Part shown: positions 50,758 through 59,231 of the stretch, one piece after another
How positions within the stretch are numbered: the first letter of the stretch is position 1
How the letters are laid out: the number at the start of each line of letters is the position of its first letter
Assembly: GCA_947169265.1 (NCBI GenBank)
Contig: CAMVPC010000006.1
Span: forward strand, 46,915 to 110,914
Direction: 5' to 3'
Length of the DNA: 64,000 nt
Source of the DNA: an uncultured Prevotellaceae bacterium
GTDB taxonomy: Bacteria; Bacteroidota; Bacteroidia; Bacteroidales; Muribaculaceae
Notes under the pieces: model-generated
What the model was told of the DNA's origin: nothing
What the model saw: the letters and a program-made list of their open reading frames with translations, nothing else
Databases searched by the model: none
Made by a program: the position numbers and the translations under genes

Positions 50758-52965
50758 ATGATTCAAACCGTAATTAAACGCGATGGTCGCATCGTGGGAT
50801 ATAACGAAGAGAAAATCAAGGCCGCAATACGCAAGGCCATGTTGCAAACGCCTGCCGGTGAGGACGAGGGACTCATCCAGCGCATCGCCGACCGCATCGG
50901 CGCGCGTGGCGCCGAGCAAATGAGCGTCGAAGGCATTCAGGACATGGTGGAGGTGGAACTCATGAAGAGCGCCCGCAAGGAGGTGGCGCGCTGCTACATC
51001 GGCTACCGCCAGAAGCGTAGCGTGGCGCGCAAGGCTAAGACGCGCGACATCTTCCTGGAAATCATCAACGCGAAGAATAACGATATCACGCGCGAGAACG
51101 CCAACATGAACGCCGACTCGCCCGCGGGCATGATGATGAAATTCGCCAGCGAGACTACCAAACCCTTTGTCGACGACTACCTGCTCAGCGACGAGGCGCG
51201 CGACGCCGTGCGCGACAACTACCTGCACATTCACGACAAAGACTACTATCCCACCAAGAGCCTGACCTGCGTGCAGCACCCGCTCGACAAGATTCTCGAG
51301 AACGGGTGGCGCGCCGGGCACGGCGAGTCACGGCCCGCCAAGCGCATCGAGACGGCAAGCGTCATCGCCTGCATCTCGATGGAGACGGCGCAAAACGAGA
51401 TGCACGGCGGCCAGGCCATTCCGGCTTTCGACTTCTATCTGGCGCCGTTCGTGCGCCGCTCGTTTATCGAGGAGGTGAAGAAGATAGAGCAATTCGACGG
51501 CCAAGACCACTCGCGGCTCTACGAGGCCCGGTTTGACGACTACGTGGCGAAGGATCTCGACGGCCTCGACGGCGAGCAGCGTGTGCTCCAGCACGCCATC
51601 AACCAAACCGTGGCGCGCGTGCACCAGTCGATGGAGGCGTTTATACACAACATGAACACTATCCACAGCCGCGGCGGCAACCAGGTGGTGTTCAGCTCCA
51701 TTAACTATGGCACCGACACCAGCGCCGAGGGACGCTGCATCATCCGCGAGCTGCTCGAGAGTACCTACGAGGGCGTGGGCAACGGCGCCACCGCCATCTT
51801 CCCCATCCAAATCTGGAAGAAAAAACGCGGCGTGAGCTACCTGCCCGGCGACCCTAACTACGACCTGTACTGCCTGGCGTGCAAGGTGACGGCCCGCCGT
51901 TTCTTCCCCAATTTCGTCAACCTCGACGCCAGCTATAACGTGGACAAAGACTGGAAGGCCGACGACCCCAAGCGCTATATCCACGAGGTGGCCACTATGG
52001 GGTGCCGCACGCGTGTGTTCGAGAACCGCTATGGCGAGCGCACGAGCATCGGGCGCGGCAACATCTCGTTCTCCACCATCAACATCGTGAGGCTTGCCAT
52101 CGAGTGCATGGACATCGCCGACGAGCAGGAACGCATCGCGACCTTCTTCAAGAAACTCGACCACATCCTCGACGTGACGGCGCGTCAGCTCCACGACCGT
52201 TTCAATTTCCAAAAGACCGCCATGGCCAAGCAGTTCCCGCTCGTGATGTCGGTGCTGTGGAACGGTAGCGAAAAGCTCAAGCCCAACGAAACCATTGAGA
52301 GCGTCATCAACCAGGGTACACTGGGTATAGGCTTCATCGGACTCGCCGAGTGCCTTATCGCCCTCACCGGCAAGCACCACGGCGAGAGTGAGAAGAGCCA
52401 GCAACTGGGCTTGCGCATCGTGACACGCATGCGCGATAAGGTGCTGGAATACTGCGAACAATACCAGCACAACTATAGTGTGCTGGCTACACCCGCCGAG
52501 GGGCTCAGCGGCAAGTTTACGCGCCGTGACCGCAAGGACTACGGCGAACTGCCCGGCATCACCGACAAGATTTATTATACCAACAGCAACCACGTGCCCG
52601 TGTACTACCACTGCAGCCCCAAGCACAAGGCCGAGGTGGAGGCTCCCTACCACAACCTCACGCGTGGCGGACACATCTTCTATGTCGAAATCGATGGCGA
52701 CGCCACCCACAACCCGCAGGCCATCGCCGATGTGGTCGACCTTATGGACAAGTACGATATCGGTTACTGCTCGGTGAACCACAACCGCAACCGTTGCATG
52801 GATTGCGGATATGAGGACGCTACCGATGGACTCGAGGAGTGCCCCGTGTGCCACGGACATAATATCGACCGGCTGCAGCGCATCACCGGCTATCTTGTGG
52901 GAACCACCGACCGCTGGAACAGCGGCAAGCTCGCCGAGTTGCGCGACCGCGTAGTGCACAAGTGA
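50758..52965 (+). CDS. nrdD: Anaerobic ribonucleoside-triphosphate reductase
   Basis: 735 residues. It reduces ribonucleoside triphosphates to deoxy forms under anaerobic conditions using a glycyl radical. Residues 1-90 are an ATP-cone regulatory domain (VIKRDGRIVGYNEEKIKAAI). The catalytic barrel includes HIHDKDYY and NQVVFSSINYGTDTS. The zinc site near the end uses CMDCG and CPVCHG, and the glycyl radical Gly is in RITGYLVGTTDRWNSGK. NrdG, its activase, starts two bases after the stop. Confidence 0.96.
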   Translation: MIQTVIKRDGRIVGYNEEKIKAAIRKAMLQTPAGEDEGLIQRIADRIGARGAEQMSVEGIQDMVEVELMKSARKEVARCYIGYRQKRSVARKAKTRDIFLEIINAKNNDITRENANMNADSPAGMMMKFASETTKPFVDDYLLSDEARDAVRDNYLHIHDKDYYPTKSLTCVQHPLDKILENGWRAGHGESRPAKRIETASVIACISMETAQNEMHGGQAIPAFDFYLAPFVRRSFIEEVKKIEQFDGQDHSRLYEARFDDYVAKDLDGLDGEQRVLQHAINQTVARVHQSMEAFIHNMNTIHSRGGNQVVFSSINYGTDTSAEGRCIIRELLESTYEGVGNGATAIFPIQIWKKKRGVSYLPGDPNYDLYCLACKVTARRFFPNFVNLDASYNVDKDWKADDPKRYIHEVATMGCRTRVFENRYGERTSIGRGNISFSTINIVRLAIECMDIADEQERIATFFKKLDHILDVTARQLHDRFNFQKTAMAKQFPLVMSVLWNGSEKLKPNETIESVINQGTLGIGFIGLAECLIALTGKHHGESEKSQQLGLRIVTRMRDKVLEYCEQYQHNYSVLATPAEGLSGKFTRRDRKDYGELPGITDKIYYTNSNHVPVYYHCSPKHKAEVEAPYHNLTRGGHIFYVEIDGDATHNPQAIADVVDLMDKYDIGYCSVNHNRNRCMDCGYEDATDGLEECPVCHGHNIDRLQRITGYLVGTTDRWNSGKLAELRDRVVHK

Positions 52966-52967
52966 CC

Positions 52968-53477
52968 ATGAGGGTGCTCAAGATTGTGGAAGGCACGAGT
53001 GTCGACGGGCCCGGACTGCGCACTTCGATTTACTTGGCGGGATGTAATCACCACTGCCCGGGATGTCACAACCCGCAATCGTGGCATTTCGACGGCGGAC
53101 GAGAGATGAGTCAGGACGAGTTGCTGCTTGTCGTGACCGAGAACGAGGCACCGGTTACATTGACCGGTGGTGACCCCCTGGCGCAACCGCGCCAAGTCGA
53201 GGGCCTCGTGCGTCGCATCAAGGACGAACTGGGCCTGGACGTGTGGTGCTACACCGGTTACACTTGGGACGAAATCGTAGCCGATGAGGCTCTTCGCGCC
53301 GCGGTGGCTCAAGTCGATGTGGTGGTCGACGGACGTTTTGTGCTCGCCGAGCGCGATACCACGTTGTTGTTTCGCGGCAGCCGCAACCAGCGCCTCATCG
53401 ATGTGGCGGCCACTTTAGCCGCCGGGGAGGTCAAACTGTTTGACCCACAAAATAACAACCTGTTCTCGGCCCAATGA
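52968..53477 (+). CDS. nrdG: Anaerobic ribonucleotide reductase activating protein (radical SAM)
   Basis: 169 residues from the ATG at 52968 (a GTG two codons upstream overlaps the nrdD stop). It makes the glycyl radical on NrdD with SAM and a 4Fe-4S cluster. VEGTSVDGPGLRTSIYLAGC leads into the cluster motif CNHHCPGC, and VTLTGGDPLAQP is the GGE-like SAM motif with Asp. The order nrdD-nrdG is usual. Confidence 0.95.
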   Translation: MRVLKIVEGTSVDGPGLRTSIYLAGCNHHCPGCHNPQSWHFDGGREMSQDELLLVVTENEAPVTLTGGDPLAQPRQVEGLVRRIKDELGLDVWCYTGYTWDEIVADEALRAAVAQVDVVVDGRFVLAERDTTLLFRGSRNQRLIDVAATLAAGEVKLFDPQNNNLFSAQ

Positions 53478-53505
53478 CCGATAATGGTTTAATCATGGTT
53501 TTTTG

Positions 53506-53739
53506 ATGAAACATTACGAAGTTACGCTTGATTACAGCCGTGGCGATGAGTCCGGCACCGATACTTACCGCTTTGCGGCAATGGAACAGGCTTGCGATAA
53601 GTGGGCCGAGTGCTGCGCGATTGTTGATGAAATCATGGAAGGGTGCGACAGCGTGGAGCGCGTCGACGAAGAGGACTTTTATGGCATCCGCGACGTGAAT
53701 ACGGGCGATTATGCCCGCGCTTTTATCGTAGGGCTGTAA
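53506..53739 (+). CDS. Small acidic protein of unknown function
   Basis: 77 residues from the ATG at 53506 (MKHYEVTLDYSRGDESGTD). Acidic (many Asp/Glu), with CDKWAECCAIVDEIMEGCDS giving four Cys in a helical stretch; no signal peptide and no family recognised. It follows nrdG by 28 bases and may share its transcript. Codon use matches the neighbours, so a real gene is likely. Confidence 0.65.
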   Translation: MKHYEVTLDYSRGDESGTDTYRFAAMEQACDKWAECCAIVDEIMEGCDSVERVDEEDFYGIRDVNTGDYARAFIVGL

Positions 53740-53755
53740 ACCGCTTTCGGGGTAG

Positions 53756-55324
53756 TTATTCCACCGCTTTCCACTCCTTGATGGTGCGGGCCTCGGGGTC
53801 GACGACGACGCCCACCTTGACTTTGCGGCGCGGGTCGCTCCAGTAGGGGATGAGGTAGTTCTTTTCGTCGATTTGGGCCAGGGCGTCGTCGACGGTGGCC
53901 GCGCCGTCGATTTTGAGTTCGAGCACGTAGATGGTGGTGCGGTTGCGCATCACCACGTCGCAGCGGCCGCGCGCGTTGCGCACCTCGACATCGGTCCTGA
54001 TACCCAGGCAGTCGAAGAGCACCTTGAGGATGGCCTCGAAGTTGAGTTCGGTCTTTACGCCCAGGTCGTAGGGCAGCGCCGAGAGGTAGCTTTGCACGGC
54101 GGTGAGTGCCGCGTCGATGTCGTCGTCGCGCATGGCGCGCTGCACGGCCATGAGCAACGAGGTGTTATCGTCGTCCGAGTCGTTCAGGTAAACCGGCATC
54201 AACGTGTTGTAGAGACCTGAGTACACCTCGCCGTTGGGGATGCCCACGGTGTAGAGGTCGAGGTCAAAATCATAGTCCTTGATGGTCAGGTAGCCGCTCT
54301 GATACAAAATGGGTATGGCGCTGGCCATGTTGTCGAACGGTTGGTCGAACGATGAGGCATAGACGTTTTTGCGCTCGATATCGGTGATTTTGAAGTTGTA
54401 TTTGTTCAGTATCTTGATGAGTGCCGAGGGTGTCGCGCTCGAGAACCAGTAGTCGTCGAGTTTTATCCGCGAGAACGTGTTGACGATGCTGAACGGGTTG
54501 TACACATCGACCATCCCGGGGCCGAAGTGATAACCGTCGTAACGCTCACGCAGACGCGCGAGCATTTCGTCGGGCGTGAGTTTATATTTCACCGCCAGCG
54601 TGGCGATATCGTCCTTGAAATCGCGCTCCAATTCGGTGGCGGTGATGCCGCACAGGCCTTCCCACGTCTCGTCCATCGAGATGTTCGAGAGGTTGTTGAT
54701 GGTCGAGAAAATCGACATTTGCGAGAACTTGGTGATGCCCGTGAGGAACACGAAACGCAGGTGCTCGGCCATACTCTTGACCGGCCCGTAAAACGAGTTG
54801 TAGATGGAGCGGATGGCTTTTAGCTTCTCAGGTTCGTCGATGACATTGAGTACCGGCGAGTCGTACTCGTCGAAAATCAGCACCGCGCGATGCTCCGTGC
54901 GCTCATGCGCCGTGAGGATGAGGTTGCGGAGTCGGTCGCCATAATTCGTTTTCGATTCTTTCCCCACACAATCCCATTTTTCCTCAAAACGCCTCAGCAA
55001 AGAGTCGAGCGATTGTTCCACTCTGTCAGGGTCATCGTTCTTGCACTGCGACATGTCGAAGTGGAACACGGGATATTGCGTCCAGTCTTTCTCGAGGCGG
55101 TCGATGGCCAGGCCTTCAAAGAGGTCCTTGCGTCCCAGGAAATAGTATTTGAGCGTGGAGCATAGCAGCGACTTGCCGAAGCGTCGCGGGCGGCTCAGGA
55201 ACATCGCGTCACCATAATTATTGGCGAGGTCATAGATATACCCGGTCTTGTCGACATAGACAAAACCATCGGTTCTTATTTTCTCAAAGTCCTGCACGCC
55301 CACAGGAAAACGACGTCTTTTCAT
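53756..55324 (-). CDS. AAA-ATPase-like / PD-(D/E)XK nuclease-like protein, copy 2
   Basis: 522 residues, collinear with copy 1 at 7365-8930 and largely identical in the ATPase half. P-loop RPRRFGKSLL, Walker B AVLIFDEYDSPV, SMSIFSTINNLS-type linker, and C-terminal RGRCDVVMRNR with YVLELKIDG for the nuclease-like core. The segment between about 105 and 130 (SLDSLLRRFEEKWDCVGKES) is the most different from copy 1. It has its own promoter. Confidence 0.85.
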   Translation of the reverse strand: MKRRRFPVGVQDFEKIRTDGFVYVDKTGYIYDLANNYGDAMFLSRPRRFGKSLLCSTLKYYFLGRKDLFEGLAIDRLEKDWTQYPVFHFDMSQCKNDDPDRVEQSLDSLLRRFEEKWDCVGKESKTNYGDRLRNLILTAHERTEHRAVLIFDEYDSPVLNVIDEPEKLKAIRSIYNSFYGPVKSMAEHLRFVFLTGITKFSQMSIFSTINNLSNISMDETWEGLCGITATELERDFKDDIATLAVKYKLTPDEMLARLRERYDGYHFGPGMVDVYNPFSIVNTFSRIKLDDYWFSSATPSALIKILNKYNFKITDIERKNVYASSFDQPFDNMASAIPILYQSGYLTIKDYDFDLDLYTVGIPNGEVYSGLYNTLMPVYLNDSDDDNTSLLMAVQRAMRDDDIDAALTAVQSYLSALPYDLGVKTELNFEAILKVLFDCLGIRTDVEVRNARGRCDVVMRNRTTIYVLELKIDGAATVDDALAQIDEKNYLIPYWSDPRRKVKVGVVVDPEARTIKEWKAVE

Positions 55325-55366
55325 TACTTTGCTTATTTAGAGGAGAGTAAATTCGGTTTTAATCCA

Positions 55367-55397
55367 CAAAGATAATAAAAAAGTCGATATTTCCCAA
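55367..55397 (-). promoter_or_regulatory. Promoter of AAA/PD-(D/E)XK copy 2
   Basis: On the minus strand TTG (55395-55397), 20 bases, TATCTTTG (55367-55374), 42 bases before the ATG. Confidence 0.7.
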
Positions 55398-55480
55398 ATT
55401 TTGTTTTTGCATTGTATTGCCACTGGTGGAAATTAGCACAAGGCTTGGACATATAAGTGGCGGCAACGATGGGTTAAATA

Positions 55481-55515
55481 AAAGGCCCGCCACCATCCAC
55501 GGTGTGCGGGCCTTT
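55481..55515 (-). terminator. Terminator of secDF
   Basis: AAAGGCCCGC (55481-55490) pairs with GCGGGCCTTT (55506-55515), loop 15, 24 bases after the secDF stop; on the minus strand it runs on into TATTTAACC. Confidence 0.7.
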
Positions 55516-55539
55516 GAGACTTAATGGGGAGTGTGGCTC

Positions 55540-58455
55540 TTACTTCTTAGCGGGAGCTTCGGCCACGCGGCGGTTTTGCTTCTTGTCGGTCCACAGGCTC
55601 ACGGCGTAGGCCACGGGCGAGGCGATGAACAGCGACGAGCAGGTACCGATGACAACACCCAGAATCATGGCGAAGATGAAGCCGCGCAGGCTCTCGCCGC
55701 CCAGCAGGAACACCACGATGAGCACGAGCAGGGTGGTGATAGATGTCATCAACGTACGAGCCAACGTGCTGCACAGGGCGCGGTTGAACGTCGTGAAGAG
55801 GTCTTGCTTGGGATAGAGTCCGCGATACTCACGCACGCGGTCGAAGACCACCACGGTATCGTTCACCTGGTAACCGATCACCGTCAGGACAGCGGCGATA
55901 AACGTTTGGTCAACGTCCATCGAGAAGCCCAGCCAACCATAGAGCGTGTAGAAGCTGATGACCACGAAGGCGGTGAAGGCCACAGCGGCCACGGCGCCCA
56001 GCGAGTAAGCGAGCTTGCGGAAACGCAGCAAGATGTAAAGGAACATGGCCAGCAGCGCGAAGAACACAGCCAGGATGGCGCCACGCACCATATCGCCGGC
56101 GATGGCGGCATCGACTTGCTCACTCGAGATGATACCCTGCGAACTGTCGCTCTCGCTGAACTGCTCGGGCGTGATGTTGCCCAGCCACGGCTTGAGAGCC
56201 TTGAAGATGTTGCCACGGATTTCCTCTTCCACGCCTTGGTCTTCCTTTTCGTCGAACTTGTAGTTGGTCGAGACACGCACCTTAGTGTCGTTGTCGATGG
56301 TGATCACCTTGTTGTTGTTGTGGTCGCCGTCGAGCACTTGGTCGATAGCGTTCTGGAGGTCCTCAATGTTGGTCACGGCCTTGTTGAGCTGCACGATGTA
56401 GTTGCGGCCGCCCGAGAAGTCGATACCCACGTTAAGGCCACGCCAAGCGAACATACCGGCGGCGACGAGCACCACAGCACACACGATGGTGGCAGCCGTT
56501 TTCTTCTTGCCCATGAAGTCGAACTTGATGTTCTCCATCATGTGGCGCGTCCACGGCGTGGTGAGCGTCATGTTGGCAAACGTGCCGCGGTTCACGAAGT
56601 ACTCCATGACCACGCGGGTGGCAAACACGGCGGTGAAGAACGAGCAGCAAATGCCGATGATGGTGGTGATGGCGAAACCCTTGATGGGACCGGTACCCAA
56701 CATGGCGAGGATGATACCCGTGATGATTGACGTCAAGTTAGAGTCGAAGATGGCGCTGAACGCGTTGCTGTAACCATCGTTCACAGCGGCCTTGAGGTTC
56801 TTGCCGGCGCGCAACTCTTCCTTGATGCGCTCGAAGATAAGCACGTTGGCGTCCACTGCCATACCGAGTGAGAGCACGATACCGGCGATACCCGGCAGGG
56901 TGAGCACGCTCTGGAACGAGGCGAGGATACCGAAGGTGAAGAACAGGTTGAGAATCAAACCGAGGTTGGCGATGCTACCGGCCTTGAAGCCGTAGACGCA
57001 CACCATGAAAATCATCAGCAGCACGAGGGCCACGATAAACGAGGTGAGACCCTTGTTGATGGATTCCTGACCCAGCGAGGGGCCGATGACGCTTTGCTGT
57101 GCGATGTCGACACGTGCCACCATCTTACCGCTCTTGAGCACGTTGGCAAGGTCGTTAGCCTCATCGACGGTGAAGTTACCGCTGATGCTCGAGTTGCCGC
57201 CGTCAATCTTGTCGTTCACGCGCGGATAAGAGTACACCTGGTCGTCGAGGACGATGGCGATGCACTGGTGGTCGTTCTTGGCGGCCTGCTCGGTGATGTT
57301 CGACCATTCGCGGGCGCCCTTGTCGTTCATCTTCATCGACACGCTGGGCTTGTTGGTGTACTGGTCAAACTCGGTGTTGGCGTCCGAGACCACTTCGCCG
57401 GTGAGCACGGGCTTGCCGTCCATGATGAGGAGGTCAAGCATTTCGACCGAGACCTTCTTGTTCTTGTCGTTGGTGTATTCGCGTTTCTCGGGCTTGATGG
57501 TCCAGGCGAGTTTCACGCCCTTGCCCAGAATTTGCTGTGCGCGCTCGTTGAAGATGTACTTGTTGATGGCGGCGGTGTCTTTGACCTCGGCGCTCGTGAG
57601 CACGATGCCGCCTTCCCACTGGCGGATGGCGGGCACCACGCCGGCCAGCGAGCCGGTGCTGTCGGCCGTGGCGGTGTTGAGCTCGGTGAGGACGTTCTTG
57701 ATCGACTCCACGTCGCTCTTGTCGAACTGCTTGTAGAATTCAAGGTTAGCGGTACCCTGGAGCAGTTTCTTCACGCGCTCGGGCTCTTTCACACCCGGGA
57801 GCTCGAGCAGGATGCGGCCCGCGCTTTGCGTCTTTTGGATATTGGGAGCCACGACACCGAAGCGGTCGATGCGGGTGCGGAGCACGTTGAACGAGTTGTC
57901 AACCATGCTGTTGACCTCTTCCTCGAGGAAGCCGCGCACTTCATCGTCGGTGGCGTTGGGCTTGTTGGCCAGTTGCGGTAATTTTTTATTGAAGACAGTG
58001 GCGAGGGCCGAGTTGGGAGCGAGTTTCTTGTATTCCTCGCAGAACGACTTGACGAACGCGTTGCGGTCGGCGCCCTTCACGTTCTTGAGTGCCTTGTCGA
58101 GGGCCGCGTCGTCGGGATCGTTAGCCAGGGCCCTGATGATGTCGGGGACATTGATTTGGAGGGTGATGTTCATACCTCCCTTAAGGTCCAGACCGAGGCC
58201 AAGCTGCTTCTCGCGCACTTGCTGGTAAGTAAATCCTAAGTAAACTTTTTTCTCTTCGATACTGCGAATGTACTCGGCATAGGCGTCGGTATAAGCCTTG
58301 TTAGCCTCGTCGGGAGCCTTGATGCCGGCTGCCTTCATTGCGACTTGCTGTGCCTGGTTCTCGTAGTGGTTGTTGACAAACGAGAACGAAAGGTAGAACG
58401 CGCAAATCAAAATGAGTGCGACAGTAATTGTTACAATAAAACCTTTAGTTTGCAT
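55540..58455 (-). CDS. secDF: Protein translocase SecDF fusion
   Basis: 971 residues joining SecD and SecF in one chain, the usual state in Bacteroidetes. Helix 1 is GFIVTITVALILICAFYLSF; the SecD motif LGLDLKGGMN is near residue 85; the large periplasmic P1 region spans about 100-470; LPGIAGIVLSLGMAVDANVL is the conserved transmembrane proton-path region. The SecF half starts near 640 with FAWRGLNVGIDFSGGRNYIV and contains YQVNDTVVVFDRVRE. It uses the proton gradient to help SecYEG-exported proteins out, including the many secreted proteins of this window. Ends in a basic tail. Confidence 0.96.
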   Translation of the reverse strand: MQTKGFIVTITVALILICAFYLSFSFVNNHYENQAQQVAMKAAGIKAPDEANKAYTDAYAEYIRSIEEKKVYLGFTYQQVREKQLGLGLDLKGGMNITLQINVPDIIRALANDPDDAALDKALKNVKGADRNAFVKSFCEEYKKLAPNSALATVFNKKLPQLANKPNATDDEVRGFLEEEVNSMVDNSFNVLRTRIDRFGVVAPNIQKTQSAGRILLELPGVKEPERVKKLLQGTANLEFYKQFDKSDVESIKNVLTELNTATADSTGSLAGVVPAIRQWEGGIVLTSAEVKDTAAINKYIFNERAQQILGKGVKLAWTIKPEKREYTNDKNKKVSVEMLDLLIMDGKPVLTGEVVSDANTEFDQYTNKPSVSMKMNDKGAREWSNITEQAAKNDHQCIAIVLDDQVYSYPRVNDKIDGGNSSISGNFTVDEANDLANVLKSGKMVARVDIAQQSVIGPSLGQESINKGLTSFIVALVLLMIFMVCVYGFKAGSIANLGLILNLFFTFGILASFQSVLTLPGIAGIVLSLGMAVDANVLIFERIKEELRAGKNLKAAVNDGYSNAFSAIFDSNLTSIITGIILAMLGTGPIKGFAITTIIGICCSFFTAVFATRVVMEYFVNRGTFANMTLTTPWTRHMMENIKFDFMGKKKTAATIVCAVVLVAAGMFAWRGLNVGIDFSGGRNYIVQLNKAVTNIEDLQNAIDQVLDGDHNNNKVITIDNDTKVRVSTNYKFDEKEDQGVEEEIRGNIFKALKPWLGNITPEQFSESDSSQGIISSEQVDAAIAGDMVRGAILAVFFALLAMFLYILLRFRKLAYSLGAVAAVAFTAFVVISFYTLYGWLGFSMDVDQTFIAAVLTVIGYQVNDTVVVFDRVREYRGLYPKQDLFTTFNRALCSTLARTLMTSITTLLVLIVVFLLGGESLRGFIFAMILGVVIGTCSSLFIASPVAYAVSLWTDKKQNRRVAEAPAKK

Positions 58456-58517
58456 TTGATGTGAATAGTTGTTATATATTTTTGTTTATTTCACTTAGAC
58501 GCATTTTTTACAGCCTG

Positions 58518-58525
58518 CAAAGTTA
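58518..58525 (-). promoter_or_regulatory. Probable -7 box of secDF promoter
   Basis: TAACTTTG on the minus strand, 62 bases before the secDF ATG, without a clear TTG partner. A 9-bp hairpin AAAGTGGAA/TTCCACTTT (58538-58563) lies just upstream. Confidence 0.5.
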
Positions 58526-58608
58526 CAATAAATTATTAAAGTGGAAAAATTTTCTTCCACTTTTTGCCACAATCCTCCCTTTTCGCCCCCTTTCACCCCC
58601 AAAAACAA

Positions 58609-58645
58609 TTCCCCGCGCCCACCAAGATGTGGAATGCGCGGGGAA
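58609..58645 (-). terminator. Terminator of the lipocalin-like lipoprotein gene
   Basis: TTCCCCGCGC (58609-58618) pairs with GCGCGGGGAA (58636-58645), loop 17. On the minus strand it is followed by TTGTTTTTGGG, a fair T tail, 38 bases after the lipoprotein stop. Confidence 0.7.
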
Positions 58646-58683
58646 AAAGTGACCACTGGCGGCTCAAAACCGCCGTGGAGCGA

Positions 58684-59091
58684 TTACTTTACCCTTTTCA
58701 TGACGAGCCCATCACCACCACCATCGGCATCGGGCAAATAAAGCTTGTCATCCACGAAATAGAATCGTCCTTTCTCAAAAATGCAATCATTTAATTCGGG
58801 GTCATTCCCTTTAAGTGTAAGGATGTCACCGTTAACTGACCATTTGAAGTCAATTGTAATATCGACTTTTCCATATTCGATAACCCAAAAAGTTCCTGTG
58901 TGATTTGAGTTAAACCTTAAGTGAAAGACATCCAAATAATCATCTTCGGGTCCATCATACCAATTGTCAACCCATTCTCCGATGAGCTGTTTCTCCAAGC
59001 TTGACGCCGGTTCATCGTCGCCGCAGGCTGTGAAAAATACGCTCATTGTACCCAGCATCATAGCAAGGAATAGGAATAAATACTTTTTCAT
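58684..59091 (-). CDS. Lipocalin-like lipoprotein
   Basis: 135 residues. A lipoprotein signal ends FFTACGDDEP (lipid Cys near 23; the acidic residues after it suit outer-membrane or surface export in Bacteroidetes). LIGEWVDNWYDG and the alternating strands after it (FNSNHTGTFWVIEYG, DFKWSVNGDILTLKGND) match small lipocalin-like domains of the kind starting 'L.GtW'. Ligand unknown. AT content is higher than in the surrounding housekeeping genes. Confidence 0.8.
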   Translation of the reverse strand: MKKYLFLFLAMMLGTMSVFFTACGDDEPASSLEKQLIGEWVDNWYDGPEDDYLDVFHLRFNSNHTGTFWVIEYGKVDITIDFKWSVNGDILTLKGNDPELNDCIFEKGRFYFVDDKLYLPDADGGGDGLVMKRVK

Positions 59092-59231
59092 TGTTGCAAT
59101 AGTTCAATACACTTTTTAATTCAATTTTCGGGTTTAGCTGAATATCCTTTTATTTTGTGCTGATGTTCCTTTTCGACGCTATTGGTGTGATGATAATCAG
59201 TGATATGCTAACTGAACCCGAAACTTAATTA

